64,000 bases of DNA from Bacillota bacterium (lineage in GTDB: Bacteria; Bacillota; Bacilli; Paenibacillales; Paenibacillaceae), in assembly GCA_023460795.1 (NCBI GenBank), contig JAEWPC010000049.1:186001-250000 (forward strand), read 5' to 3'. Positions 26,514 through 36,339 of the stretch are shown here, in pieces; position 1 is the first letter of the stretch; every line of letters starts with the position of its first letter. Made by a program: the position numbers and the translations under genes. Below the pieces are notes generated by a model. It was not told the DNA's origin. It saw only the letters and a program-made list of their open reading frames with translations, and made no database searches.

Positions 26514-26543
26514 TTTACGCTTAGCCGACGCCTCATGTATAAT
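26514..26543 (+). promoter_or_regulatory. Sigma-A promoter of the S-layer gene
   Basis: TTTACG (26514-26519) and TATAAT (26538-26543) are 18 bp apart. With the ECF-like promoter upstream this makes at least two tandem promoters, a common arrangement for strongly expressed S-layer genes. Confidence 0.6.
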
Positions 26544-26685
26544 GGGGAAAGTGGCATATTTTACCCTGCTTCTTTTGCGTCTCAATCTTTGTTTACGAGT
26601 TTCTGCGACATGTTTTTACTACATAAGCATGCAGCAGACATCAATTATAGACAATGCTCTACTCAAGGAAGGGGGTGAAACAACG

Positions 26686-29616
26686 ATGAGAGATTCGAGC
26701 TATAATTCTTCCCATCAATCCAAACAGATATTTTCTCGAGGAGGAGAAAAAAAGGTTATGAAAAAGAGTTTATCCCTTTTGCTCGCAATTGCCTTAGTAT
26801 TCGGAATGTTCTATTCCGTGGCAGCTGCAGCAACACCTACGCCAGCTGAAGCTGGTCAACAATTGAAAGATTATGGCATCATCGAAGGTAGCAACGGCGA
26901 CCTTATGGTAGATTCCACTTGGTTGCGTCAAGACGCTGTAGTGGTTCTCTCCCGCTTGCTGGGCGCAGAAGCTGATGCGAAAGCACATGCTAATGACCAT
27001 GGTTTCACGGATGTTAAAGGCTCGTTCTACAACGGCTACATCTCGTGGGCTAAAGAAGAAAAGTACATCAAAGGTAACAACGCAGCTGGTACGACTTTCG
27101 GTTTCGACAAGAAACTGTCGAACCAAGAATTCGCTGCAATCATCCTTCGCGTATTCGGCATCGACGACTACGACAACGCAGTTGCTAAAGGCATCGAGTT
27201 CGGCATCCTGCCAGCCGACGCTAAAGCTGACGCTCCTGCTACGCGTGGCGACACGTTCGTAGGCATCGTTGCTGCCCTGGATGTTGAAGTTCCGGGCACT
27301 GGCAAGAAATTGGGTGCGATTCTTGAGCTTCCAGGTTTCGACGTAGCTGTTGGGGTTGCTAAAGTAACTGCAACTGGCGCTAAGAAACTGGCTGTTGAAT
27401 TCAACCAAGCTGTTGACACAGAGAAAGCTACGTTCACGGTTAAGAAAGGCGCGGCTCCAGTTAATGTTTCTGCCAAGTCTTTCTCCGACGACAAGAAAAC
27501 GGCTACGCTCGAACTGGCTACTCGTTTGACTGAAGGCGACTACACAGTTACGGTTGGTGGTCTGACAGATGCAGACCTCACTGCAACGGTCAAAGCTGTT
27601 GACGAGAAAGTTGCTAAGATCGAATTGAGCAGCGACACGTTGGCACTTGGTGCATTGCCTAACACTTCCGGTGCTGAGAAAGCGTACATTTCCTACAAAG
27701 TATTGAACCAATACAATGAGGACATTACGAAAGCAGCTACGACTCCAGATATCACTTGGACGGCATCCAAAGGTTCTGCCTCTGACGACAACCAAGGTCA
27801 ACTTACGCTTGACACAGGCGTAGCAAACACGTTCTACAACCTGACTGAACTCGTTGTTTTGACAGGTATCGAGCAAAACTCCAGCGTTGTAGTTAATGCT
27901 ACGCTGAAAGTCGGCAACAAATCTTCGGTTGATACGGTCGAATTCCAAGGCGTTTGGGAAAATAGCGGCGCCGAACTGAATACGGACACGGTAAAATCGA
28001 AAGACTTCTTCGTATTGTTCACGGCTAAAGACCAATACGGCAACTCCGTTGCAAATGCTAACTATATCTACAATGATCTGATCATCACTTCCTCCAACCC
28101 TGGCGTTGTTCAAGTGTTGGCAGACACAGTAGATCCAACAAACAACATCACTGTAGTCGGTGGCGTTGGCCCAGACTCGGACAAAATCGGTATTCAACTG
28201 ACTGATCCAGTCGGTACTGGTTTCGATGGTACAGCTACGATTCGTGTTCTCACGAAAAACTTTGGCAAATCTTATTCGTTCGACGTAAATGTTAAGAAAG
28301 CATCTACGGTTGATACGATCCAACTGCAAGTACCTACTTCTACAATCGCCATTGGTGATGACGTAGAAATTCCTTTCACGGCTGCTGACCAAAACGGCGC
28401 TGCTGTAACTAGCCACTCTGCTCTTAATGGTCCAGTTACTTTGACGTCGACTGCCGGTACAGGCAAACTTCGTTTCGTGGAAGATCTTGTTAACAAGAAA
28501 TCTGTTCTGAAGTTCGATGCTTCTGGTTTGGCTGAAGGTAAATATGTACTGATGGCATACACGCCATCCGGCAAATCTTCGCAAATCACTGTTGAAGTTA
28601 AGAAAGCTCGCGTTCCTTCGGTTATTGCTGCAACGAAGGATCTGACGACTAACCTCGTCAAAGGCGCTACGTTGTCCGTTAAAGATGCTAACATCGTGGT
28701 ACAAGACCAATACGGTAAAGAAGTAACGTTGGATACTACGTTCTTCACGAACTACCGCATTGAGTTGACACCTAACGATGGTAATGCAGACAAAGTAACT
28801 GGTATCGCGAACATTGTTGCAGACGACACAGCTATTACGTTGACCGCTGCTAACAAAGGTACTGAGCGCGTTAAAGCTGTTCTATACTCCATCGCTGATT
28901 CGAAAGTTGTTCCTGGCTCTGACTTCCTCTTCAACGTAGTTGTAGTTGAGAAGTCTGACGTTTCTGAGTATGCAGTGGACGACATCGCAAAAGTTAACAG
29001 AATCGATACTAACCATAATGTAAGTGTAAATGTTTATGGTAAACTTGCGAACGGCTCTAAAGTTGTACTTCCGTCCGACATGTACACTGTAAACACAACG
29101 ATTGACGGTCTGGTTTACTCTGGTGGCAAACTTGATGCAACTGCTACTGATGCAACTTACATCTCGAACGACACCAAAGAAGCAACAGGAAATGTGATTG
29201 TTGTTATCGACACGGCTTCCGGTGCTCAAGACATCGTTAAACCTGTTGTAGTATCTAAAGCTGATTTGGCTATTACGACAGTCGAAGGCAAAGATATCAC
29301 CACTCCTGTTACCCTGAAGAACAACGGTACGTTGATCACTGGTGCTGCTACTGACATCACCGTGGCTAACCTGTTCAGCACATTGAAGTTCAAAGACCAA
29401 TATGGTGTTGAAATTAGCGTATCGAGCTCCGATGTTTACAAAACGATTACGAACCTTTCCGATGCTGATAACGACAGCTCTTTGACTGTTGGTACCGGCA
29501 CCAACGGTACGGTCGGCGCTACAATTACTGGCGTTGAGCGTGGCGACAGCTTCACCATTACGTTCCTGACGAAAAATGGCGTTAAGATCGTACTGAAAGT
29601 CGTTGCTGATGCTTAA
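26686..29616 (+). CDS. S-layer protein with N-terminal SLH domains
   Basis: Probable main surface-layer protein. Two in-frame starts are credible: ATG 26686 (976 aa, AGGAAGGGGGTG 9 bp upstream) and ATG 26758 (952 aa, beginning MKKSLSLLLAIALVFGMF, GAGGAGGAG 11 bp upstream). The second start gives a classical signal peptide ending at SVAAAATP; the first adds 24 polar residues before it. SLH domains follow at about 25-190 of the 952-aa form (LKDYGIIEGSNGDLMV, FTDVKGSFYNGYISWAKE, FDKKLSNQEFAAIIL), then repeated Ig-like domains rich in DQYGNxV/DQYGKEV. Codon use is biased to T-ending codons unlike the flanking genes, as expected for very high expression. It anchors to csaB-modified polymer and may be the acceptor of the glycan made downstream. 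Confidence 0.9.
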   Translation: MRDSSYNSSHQSKQIFSRGGEKKVMKKSLSLLLAIALVFGMFYSVAAAATPTPAEAGQQLKDYGIIEGSNGDLMVDSTWLRQDAVVVLSRLLGAEADAKAHANDHGFTDVKGSFYNGYISWAKEEKYIKGNNAAGTTFGFDKKLSNQEFAAIILRVFGIDDYDNAVAKGIEFGILPADAKADAPATRGDTFVGIVAALDVEVPGTGKKLGAILELPGFDVAVGVAKVTATGAKKLAVEFNQAVDTEKATFTVKKGAAPVNVSAKSFSDDKKTATLELATRLTEGDYTVTVGGLTDADLTATVKAVDEKVAKIELSSDTLALGALPNTSGAEKAYISYKVLNQYNEDITKAATTPDITWTASKGSASDDNQGQLTLDTGVANTFYNLTELVVLTGIEQNSSVVVNATLKVGNKSSVDTVEFQGVWENSGAELNTDTVKSKDFFVLFTAKDQYGNSVANANYIYNDLIITSSNPGVVQVLADTVDPTNNITVVGGVGPDSDKIGIQLTDPVGTGFDGTATIRVLTKNFGKSYSFDVNVKKASTVDTIQLQVPTSTIAIGDDVEIPFTAADQNGAAVTSHSALNGPVTLTSTAGTGKLRFVEDLVNKKSVLKFDASGLAEGKYVLMAYTPSGKSSQITVEVKKARVPSVIAATKDLTTNLVKGATLSVKDANIVVQDQYGKEVTLDTTFFTNYRIELTPNDGNADKVTGIANIVADDTAITLTAANKGTERVKAVLYSIADSKVVPGSDFLFNVVVVEKSDVSEYAVDDIAKVNRIDTNHNVSVNVYGKLANGSKVVLPSDMYTVNTTIDGLVYSGGKLDATATDATYISNDTKEATGNVIVVIDTASGAQDIVKPVVVSKADLAITTVEGKDITTPVTLKNNGTLITGAATDITVANLFSTLKFKDQYGVEISVSSSDVYKTITNLSDADNDSSLTVGTGTNGTVGATITGVERGDSFTITFLTKNGVKIVLKVVADA

Positions 29617-29662
29617 TCGTTAAATGTTAAGGCCTGAACTGTGTGAGGGCATTAACTAATTG

Positions 29663-29707
29663 AAAAGGCGACTCTCATTCATTAAATGAATGCAGAGTCG
29701 CCTTTTT
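29663..29707 (+). terminator. Strong terminator of the S-layer gene
   Basis: A long hairpin (AAGGCGACTCT with AGAGTCGCCTT, plus an inner ATTCATT/AATGAAT stem) ends in TTTTT. It suits an abundant, stable mRNA. Confidence 0.92.
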
Positions 29708-29753
29708 ATAGTTATCAGAATTAAAGATATTGAGTTCATTATTGGCAATAATC

Positions 29754-29782
29754 GCAACTTTTTATCGCTCATAAACGTTTAA
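29754..29782 (+). promoter_or_regulatory. ECF-sigma-like promoter before the 834-aa exported protein gene
   Basis: GCAACTT (29754-29760) and CGTTTAA (29776-29782), 15 bp apart, repeat the S-layer gene's promoter elements almost exactly. The predicted transcript start is about 25 bp before the coding start. Confidence 0.6.
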
Positions 29783-29815
29783 TTATTAAACGGAAAAAAG
29801 AGGATGATAATTGTG

Positions 29816-32320
29816 ATGAGTAATGTTCAACAGAGAAATATATTATTTCGCCTACTATGTATCATCTTAGTAAGCGTATTATTACAAACGCATCTTCAAG
29901 AGTATGTATATGCAAGTGAAACTCAAACTTCGGCAGCCACCAAACCCACGTTATTCAAGATATCTACACTACCAAGCGTTAAATTGCTTACGAAAAGTTC
30001 CATCCAAATTCAAAACCTTCAAATGCAAAGAAAAGGTAGTGAAAAGTACATTTATTTCGAATTTGTTATTAATAATGGAGAAAATAAACCATTGAGTACG
30101 TTAGACTATTGGGTAAGAGTCATGTCTAAAAACGGTAATAAGTTTACAGTCTCGAGTATAAATAAAGACGATAAAAACAACACAGTACAACCAAATTCAA
30201 AAAAAGTAATACCTATGATGGCTAAGGTTAATTATCAACTTAACCTGGGTGAGTTAAGATTCTCTATTGTAAAGTGGGATTTTTCCGTTACAGATTACCA
30301 GCGCACACTTGGTACTATCGCTGTGCCGTCGAGCTTTAATAATGTGATTCCAATGGGCAAATACGGTGTAATTAACTATCAGGACAACTCTTTGAAGACG
30401 TATACAGGAGATGTAAGCGCATATCTGATTGGTGAAGAAAGAGAGGTCTCTGTAAATTTCATTTTTGAAAATGCCGGTTTACAAACGATTGAGTTACCTA
30501 AACTCAATTATTATATTCGTACAGGTGATGGCAACATTTACAAAATGGATCCGGAGGTGAATACTGAGGGAATTAAGTTAATTCCAAAGCAGTCCAAGAA
30601 AATTCGTTCGAACGTTACAATACCATCAGAAGATACTGTGAAATCTATTCAGTTGTATTCCACGATTGATGATGCGAAGAACGCAGTAGAATATCCACTT
30701 AGCTACTACGGTCTTAATATAAATGAAACATCCAATGCAGCGAAGTATGGCGAGACAAAAGATATCTACATCTCGGAACAAAAAATCGCGACAAAAGTAC
30801 GTCAAGTATTCAATGATAATGGCGAGAATGAGCAAGGAGTACAGATCCAATTTCAAATGATAAATGCTGATAAAACTTCGGTGAAATTCCCGGATATCAG
30901 CTTTGCGCTAGTTACACAAGAAGGAACATCCTATCCGATGGAGATAGTGAATAAACCTACAGAACTTAACCCCAAAATCGTCAAAGAATTTACAGTAGAA
31001 GGACAAATATCAGCTGAGGATGCATCCAAACCCTACTATCTTGCTATAAAAACTGCAATAACTGATGTTAACAAGCAAAGTCACATTCTGGCTCTATATT
31101 CTATGCCAGCGAATATGAATGCTAATACCCAATCAAACAATATTATATACGAAAATCCTGAAGGCAGATTCCAGGTTAAGGTAGTTGGACTTCAAAGAAT
31201 TCCATGGAATAACCAGGATATGTTGAATGTTTATGTGGATATAACGAACATAGGTAGTCAAGCCACAGCAAGACCAAACATTACAGCATCCTTAGAGTTA
31301 GACGGCTATAAGATCAATGAAACTAACATACAAAGTATTCCTCTAACCGGAGCGGTAACTATAGGTAAGGGATCAAAAGCATCATTCGCTTTAAGCAGTA
31401 AAATACCGTATTCTACGAAATATCAGAGTGCTAATATTGTTCTATTCGAGAAAAAAGCGAATGGCAGTTTAAGTACTATTGGCAAGTTTTCGGTACCAAC
31501 AACTTTATCATTGCCTTCCACTAGTTATGGGCAAACTTATTCGATTGATAGTGAAGGCAGAAAGTCGGAATACTCAATCGTGAAGTATAGTGTTTATAGT
31601 GGAACTGACTATGACGTCGCAGTTGCAGAACTTTCTTTTAAGAATAATGAAATGAGATTCTCTACTTTGCCACTGATTTCTGCTTACTTTACGAACGCGA
31701 GCGGGTACCTTACAAATGCCACAGTTATTCAAGATACAAAGGGTGTAGGGCCTAGTGAAAAAAATCTGATGAAGCTCTATGCAAAATTCCCGAAAAAGAT
31801 GCCGCTTAACGACTTGCAGCTTTTTGTTGGCGAAGCAGTAAGCAATGGTCAATATGCATCTGGTACTCAAGTACCGGACGCAATGGTGAACTTAGTAAAA
31901 GTGAATCTCCCACAGGAGAATAAAACAATTGCAAAAGAATTACCTACAACATTCACAATTGAACCTTATAAAATTACTTTTAATAAAGTGAATACAGTGA
32001 TTAACGGCTCTACAAACATGAAACTATACTTAAATTATAATCTAACGGAACAAGGTGTTTACAATGTCGTTACTAAAGATCATAAACTGGCCTTCGAAGT
32101 AGTTACGACAGAAGGTAGTTTCGACAGTAAGTTAGACCTTGATTTGGATAAAGGACAGTTGAAAGAAGGATCGAATATTGATCAGTTTATAGAGTTTAAT
32201 GATTCAAGGGTGGGAGCTTTAGCTTTCTCTGGGTATACATTAAATGTATACGATGAGTTTGAAGGTGCTAAAAAATTGTTAGTAAGTATATTTATCAACA
32301 ATTATAATATTTCTAACTAG
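29816..32320 (+). CDS. Exported protein of unknown function next to the S-layer gene
   Basis: I do not recognise this 834-aa protein. It begins with a signal-peptide-like segment (NILFRLLCIILVSVLL..., likely cut near YVYASE). The rest is predicted beta-rich and repetitive: about five modules of some 140 residues, each with a LNYYIRTGDGN- or LDYWVRVMSKNGN-like strand followed by a PKQSKKI-type turn (YPLSYYGLNIN, FALVTQEGT, ASLELDGYKIN). No SLH, sortase or membrane anchor is seen. Start ATG 29816, or GTG 29813, fits the AGAGG ribosome site; ATG 29804 lies too close to it. It is markedly AT-rich compared with the core. The shared ECF-like promoter suggests a role in surface-layer assembly or secretion (inference). 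Confidence 0.75.
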   Translation: MSNVQQRNILFRLLCIILVSVLLQTHLQEYVYASETQTSAATKPTLFKISTLPSVKLLTKSSIQIQNLQMQRKGSEKYIYFEFVINNGENKPLSTLDYWVRVMSKNGNKFTVSSINKDDKNNTVQPNSKKVIPMMAKVNYQLNLGELRFSIVKWDFSVTDYQRTLGTIAVPSSFNNVIPMGKYGVINYQDNSLKTYTGDVSAYLIGEEREVSVNFIFENAGLQTIELPKLNYYIRTGDGNIYKMDPEVNTEGIKLIPKQSKKIRSNVTIPSEDTVKSIQLYSTIDDAKNAVEYPLSYYGLNINETSNAAKYGETKDIYISEQKIATKVRQVFNDNGENEQGVQIQFQMINADKTSVKFPDISFALVTQEGTSYPMEIVNKPTELNPKIVKEFTVEGQISAEDASKPYYLAIKTAITDVNKQSHILALYSMPANMNANTQSNNIIYENPEGRFQVKVVGLQRIPWNNQDMLNVYVDITNIGSQATARPNITASLELDGYKINETNIQSIPLTGAVTIGKGSKASFALSSKIPYSTKYQSANIVLFEKKANGSLSTIGKFSVPTTLSLPSTSYGQTYSIDSEGRKSEYSIVKYSVYSGTDYDVAVAELSFKNNEMRFSTLPLISAYFTNASGYLTNATVIQDTKGVGPSEKNLMKLYAKFPKKMPLNDLQLFVGEAVSNGQYASGTQVPDAMVNLVKVNLPQENKTIAKELPTTFTIEPYKITFNKVNTVINGSTNMKLYLNYNLTEQGVYNVVTKDHKLAFEVVTTEGSFDSKLDLDLDKGQLKEGSNIDQFIEFNDSRVGALAFSGYTLNVYDEFEGAKKLLVSIFINNYNISN

Positions 32321-32330
32321 TTAGAATTAA

Positions 32331-32374
32331 CAAACAGTAACAGCCATTGCATATGCTCTGGCTGTTATTGTTTG
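32331..32374 (+). terminator. Terminator after the 834-aa protein gene
   Basis: AAACAGTAACAGCCA pairs with TGGCTGTTATTGTTT around a 12-base loop. It is roughly symmetric, with a weak T run. Confidence 0.75.
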
Positions 32375-32412
32375 TGAATGCCTGTCGAATGATGTTTCTT
32401 TATGATAGTTGA

Positions 32413-32421
32413 TGCTATAAT
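32413..32421 (+). promoter_or_regulatory. Extended -10 promoter before the O-antigen ligase-like gene
   Basis: TGCTATAAT at 32413-32421 is a full extended -10 element, 50 bp before the coding start. No good -35 is visible. Confidence 0.5.
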
Positions 32422-32470
32422 TAAATAACCATTATCAAGTATCAGCTTAATTTGAGAGGAAGTTTTAGAT

Positions 32471-34717
32471 TTGGGAACTAAAAGGAAATACCAATCTCAA
32501 TCTGTTGAAATTAACTACTGGCATTATGTTGCGTTAGGGCTACTAACAATATTTCTAGCCTTGTCTCCGAAATATTTCGCTTACTTCAACGGGGTTGGAT
32601 TACATACGAGCAGTCAGTATTTTTTTGAGAAATATATAAGCTACGGTGTCATTTTCGGACTGGTCGGGATTCTCCTAGCCGGTCTCTATCAATGGCGTAA
32701 AGGGGATATTGACCAACGGCATGTCTTTGCGTGGGTCGGCCTAATCCTTCCTATTTCTTATTATATAAGCACCTTTGCTGCAGAATCGAGTTATCTGTCG
32801 CATATCTCACTCTATTTTCAGATCGGCGCATATGGTTTCTTTGTATTGGGTATCGTATTAGCCGAATCTAAAAAGTTTATGGATTACTTTATGTATATTT
32901 ACCTGTTGATCGGGAGCTTAATCACGGTTTACAGCTTCAGCTACATGATGGGGAATCAATTCAAATTAGACGCTCTATCCATAGCCGAAGGCGTACGCAT
33001 GGCCTCCATCTTCACATATTCGAATGCCTATGCAGCTTTCTTAATAACCCTGCTACTCATCAACATTCACTATTTAGTTAAGGCAAGTAATCGAGTAATT
33101 GCTATTTGCCTAGCAGTATCTACCCTGTGGGTAACAGCTTCTCTCCTTCTAACGCTCTCTAGGGGGGCAATGCTTGCATTGCCTATCATAGTATTTATTA
33201 CACTCCTTATTTCAGGAATTAGAAAACAGCTGCTAATGTTCGTATATTTAATCCCTTCTCTGATAGGGGCTCTAATTATACAAAACAAACTCATGTTGAT
33301 TGGCGATGCCACGTATGCCGCTATTCAACAGGCGATGGCATCCAATCAAACATTCCAAACGATTTCCTTCTTCTCACAGAAATCGCTATCTGGATGGTTA
33401 ACGATTTTCGGTACTTCTGTTGCTATGGCAGGATTCATATATTTGTTTGATCGTTTTGTGCTAGTTCATATGGAAGACCGGATTACTAGATGGGAGACAA
33501 GGAGATTCAGCCAACTTACCATTCCAACGCTGTATATCGTAATTGGTATTCTGGGTATCGTACTGTTAAGTACTGGCGCATTGAGTTCATTGCTTCCTGA
33601 GACATTGGCACAGCGAATTGATGGAATAACGTTAAATACGCACAGCGTATTAGAGCGTCTGACAATCTATAAAGATTCATTCCAAATTTGGCAAGATCAT
33701 AAATGGTTTGGAGCAGGCGGAGGAGCATGGGAAGCGTTATATGATAGCTATCAATCGTACCCATACGCGAGCGCTCAGACGCATAGTTATCCAATTCAAG
33801 TATTATTAGAGACTGGTCTCTTCGGGTTCATATTTATCGGCGGTTTCATTCTGTATATTCTTATTAGATATATCACTATTTACATTAAACACAGAAAATC
33901 GGACCAAGAGGTGAGCAACCTCTTCCTACTAGTCGCACTCAGTTTATTCATTCATAGCTTGATCGACTTCGAAATGAGTTACTTTTTCTTTAGTGCCATT
34001 GTGTTCCTGTCCTTAGGCGTACTTGCAGCAGAGAATCCTAAAACGTACGTTAAAATCAATAGAGTCCAAGTGAAATCATGGGTTAAGAGAAGTGCGGGTG
34101 CTGTGATGATTGTGATAACGATCATTACGTCGACCTATGTGAGTAACTTGTTGTATTCGAATAGCAAATATAATGAAAGTCTTCAACAACTCAATGAGAG
34201 ACAAGGACTGAATACTCTCATTCAGACGATAGACAGAGGGTTGAAGCGTTACCCAAATCATCCGTTCCTACTAGAAAGGGCAGGACTCTTCAATTTCAAT
34301 GCATTCCAGCAGACGCACGACGAGAAGTATCGTACTGAGGCGATGAAATACATTGACAAGCTTAATAACGTCGAGCCTAAGATGCGTTCATTGAGCCTGA
34401 TTTACTACACAGATGCAATAGAAGTAGGAGACTATGAGAGGGCGGCTCAGATCATGGATCAAGCGATTCAGAAAAGCCCTTTCGAGTTGTCGTACTATGA
34501 AAAATCTCTTAGCAGTCATTATGAGTTATTTAAGAGCGCTATAGAGAAGGCTGACATCAGCGTACAGCAGGAGCAAAGACAAGCTATTGAGGCAGTGTAC
34601 ATGCTTGCAGAGGATCGTTACGCTGAACTACAGCAATTAAATAAAGCGATTATTTTTGTGCGACCTTTTGTCGTAAATGAAGGGATGAAACAAATTTACG
34701 ACATGACTCGAGAATAA
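32471..34717 (+). CDS. O-antigen ligase-like membrane protein with TPR-like C-terminus
   Basis: A 748-aa protein with about twelve helices in residues 15-540 and a soluble helical tail (about 560-745) resembling tetratricopeptide repeats. The Wzy_C/ligase signature is recognisable in the large outer loop: LERLTIYKDSFQIWQDHKWFGAGGGAWEALYDSYQS...QTHSYPIQVLLETGLFGF. Members polymerise O-units, ligate glycans to lipid, or transfer them to protein (WsfB in Paenibacillus alvei S-layer glycosylation is of this class). The start is TTG with GAGAGGAAG upstream. Its position just after the S-layer gene favours a ligase or oligosaccharyltransferase role; polymerase is the alternative. Confidence 0.85.
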   Translation: MGTKRKYQSQSVEINYWHYVALGLLTIFLALSPKYFAYFNGVGLHTSSQYFFEKYISYGVIFGLVGILLAGLYQWRKGDIDQRHVFAWVGLILPISYYISTFAAESSYLSHISLYFQIGAYGFFVLGIVLAESKKFMDYFMYIYLLIGSLITVYSFSYMMGNQFKLDALSIAEGVRMASIFTYSNAYAAFLITLLLINIHYLVKASNRVIAICLAVSTLWVTASLLLTLSRGAMLALPIIVFITLLISGIRKQLLMFVYLIPSLIGALIIQNKLMLIGDATYAAIQQAMASNQTFQTISFFSQKSLSGWLTIFGTSVAMAGFIYLFDRFVLVHMEDRITRWETRRFSQLTIPTLYIVIGILGIVLLSTGALSSLLPETLAQRIDGITLNTHSVLERLTIYKDSFQIWQDHKWFGAGGGAWEALYDSYQSYPYASAQTHSYPIQVLLETGLFGFIFIGGFILYILIRYITIYIKHRKSDQEVSNLFLLVALSLFIHSLIDFEMSYFFFSAIVFLSLGVLAAENPKTYVKINRVQVKSWVKRSAGAVMIVITIITSTYVSNLLYSNSKYNESLQQLNERQGLNTLIQTIDRGLKRYPNHPFLLERAGLFNFNAFQQTHDEKYRTEAMKYIDKLNNVEPKMRSLSLIYYTDAIEVGDYERAAQIMDQAIQKSPFELSYYEKSLSSHYELFKSAIEKADISVQQEQRQAIEAVYMLAEDRYAELQQLNKAIIFVRPFVVNEGMKQIYDMTRE

Positions 34718-34761
34718 CCATTATTTAAGAGCTAATCTTTCAACTGAATATACGTTTAGTA

Positions 34762-34770
34762 TGCTAAAAT
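34762..34770 (+). promoter_or_regulatory. Extended -10 promoter before the sugar-1-phosphate transferase gene
   Basis: TGCTAAAAT at 34762-34770 is an extended -10 element, 37 bp before the ATG. The -35 is weak. Confidence 0.4.
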
Positions 34771-34806
34771 TAAGTTATTATCTTTGTATATTGGAGAACT
34801 TTGTCC

Positions 34807-36312
34807 ATGAGATTGAGTGAGACGACAAAACAAAATGCGTATCCTCATCGTGTTCGAAAAGTTGGGGCGGTAGCAAGTCAGCGACAAATCAAACATAGAA
34901 ATCAAAGCTATCTTTCTAGAACCTTTCTTGCCATGGAGTATGGTCTATTCGTTTTTATATTCTATCTACTTATGGCCATAAAGGTGTTACCCGAGTACCC
35001 ACAATTAGATCGTTTTAATCCGATGTCGTGGATAGAACAATTACCGGTATTTAATAATTATGCGCTGTTTCTGCTGATTTTCATTCTAGTGCACATTTTT
35101 GCTGTCGTACAAAAACTTTTGTTTTCGGGTAAAGCAGAACATTCGTATGTAGAGCAGTTTATGTTCAATATTCGAGCGATAGTATATGCATTCCTGATCA
35201 CGCTGGGAATAACGTTTATGTTAAAGACGACAGCGCTTTACTCTAGGGTTACATTGATGCTTTTTATTTGTATGATCTTGTTAGGTTCTTTGATGTTGTT
35301 ATCTCTTAAAAGGATAATTTTGAACAACTGGTACAAAAGTGGAGAATTACAAAGCCATGTCTTGATAGTAGGTGCTGGGAGAATCGGCACATCAATCAGC
35401 CAACTATTAGTAGAGTCAAAAGAACGAAAATATAACGTTGTTGGATATTTAGATGATTACAAACAAGGCGAAGGTATACTTGGGAAAACTCCAGAGCTCG
35501 AAAAAATAATTCAGAAGCAAAAGGTTGACATCGTATATATTACAATTCCATCAGAACGACATATCATAGAATCAATGCTCCACACTGTATATAAGTACGA
35601 TATAGATATTCGTATTATTCCAGAAATGTTCGATAGAATGTCAACCGTGTTCGAATACAGAAGCGATTTGGAACTACCTTGTTTACAGATTGTTAAGACT
35701 CCTCTAAGAGGAATGAACGTGGTTTTCAAGAGATTATCTGATATTTTAGGCAGTAGCATTCTATTGGTATTACTATCACCATTGTTTCTAATTCTAGCTG
35801 TGTGGATTAAGTGCGATTCTAGAGGGGACATATTTTTCCGACAGCTAAGGGTGGGGAAGAACGGCGTTCCCTTTCACATGCTGAAATTCCGTTCAATGCG
35901 TCAAGACGCTGACCGCTATAAGCAGATGCTGAGCGATGTGAATGAAGCTTCAGGACCGGTATTTAAAATTCGCAATGATCCACGTGTTACAAGGATCGGC
36001 CAGTATTTGAGAAAGTACTCACTGGATGAGCTGCCGCAACTATGGAATGTTCTAAAAGGTGAGATGAGTTTAATAGGACCGAGACCCCCTCTACCAACAG
36101 AGGTTGAGCGATACACAGACTATCACTGGCGGCGTATGGATGTTCTTCCTGGAATGACGGGATTATGGCAAGTGAGTGGCAGAAGCAACCTCGATTTTGA
36201 AGAGTGGATAGATTTAGACATCTTTTATATCGAGCGGTGGAGTTTTCTGTTAGAGATGAAAATTCTACTTAAGACAATTCCAGTCGTAATTAAAGGGACC
36301 GGAGCATACTAA
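34807..36312 (+). CDS. Undecaprenyl-phosphate sugar-1-phosphate transferase (WbaP/WsfP class)
   Basis: A 501-aa membrane enzyme that starts glycan assembly by moving a sugar-1-phosphate (typically Gal or Glc) onto undecaprenyl phosphate. Four N-terminal helices (about 35-170) lead into a CoA-binding-like Rossmann domain (HVLIVGAGRIGTSISQLL, about 180-300), then a further helix and the catalytic domain: KRLSDILGSSILLVLLSPLF, FRQLRVGKNGVPFHMLKFRSM, YSLDELPQLWNVLKGEMSLIGPRPP and MTGLWQVSGRS. ATG 34807 has GGAGA 9 bp upstream; TTG 34801 is also in frame. The domain order equals that of P. alvei WsfP. The sugar cannot be told from sequence. Confidence 0.93.
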   Translation: MRLSETTKQNAYPHRVRKVGAVASQRQIKHRNQSYLSRTFLAMEYGLFVFIFYLLMAIKVLPEYPQLDRFNPMSWIEQLPVFNNYALFLLIFILVHIFAVVQKLLFSGKAEHSYVEQFMFNIRAIVYAFLITLGITFMLKTTALYSRVTLMLFICMILLGSLMLLSLKRIILNNWYKSGELQSHVLIVGAGRIGTSISQLLVESKERKYNVVGYLDDYKQGEGILGKTPELEKIIQKQKVDIVYITIPSERHIIESMLHTVYKYDIDIRIIPEMFDRMSTVFEYRSDLELPCLQIVKTPLRGMNVVFKRLSDILGSSILLVLLSPLFLILAVWIKCDSRGDIFFRQLRVGKNGVPFHMLKFRSMRQDADRYKQMLSDVNEASGPVFKIRNDPRVTRIGQYLRKYSLDELPQLWNVLKGEMSLIGPRPPLPTEVERYTDYHWRRMDVLPGMTGLWQVSGRSNLDFEEWIDLDIFYIERWSFLLEMKILLKTIPVVIKGTGAY

Positions 36313-36339
36313 AAGCATGGATTGAGAGGAGAGCATCTT

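Noticed and set aside
26794..28710. 638-aa minus-strand ORF
   Set aside because: It is the antisense shadow of the S-layer gene caused by its codon bias; no ribosome site and no recognisable domains.
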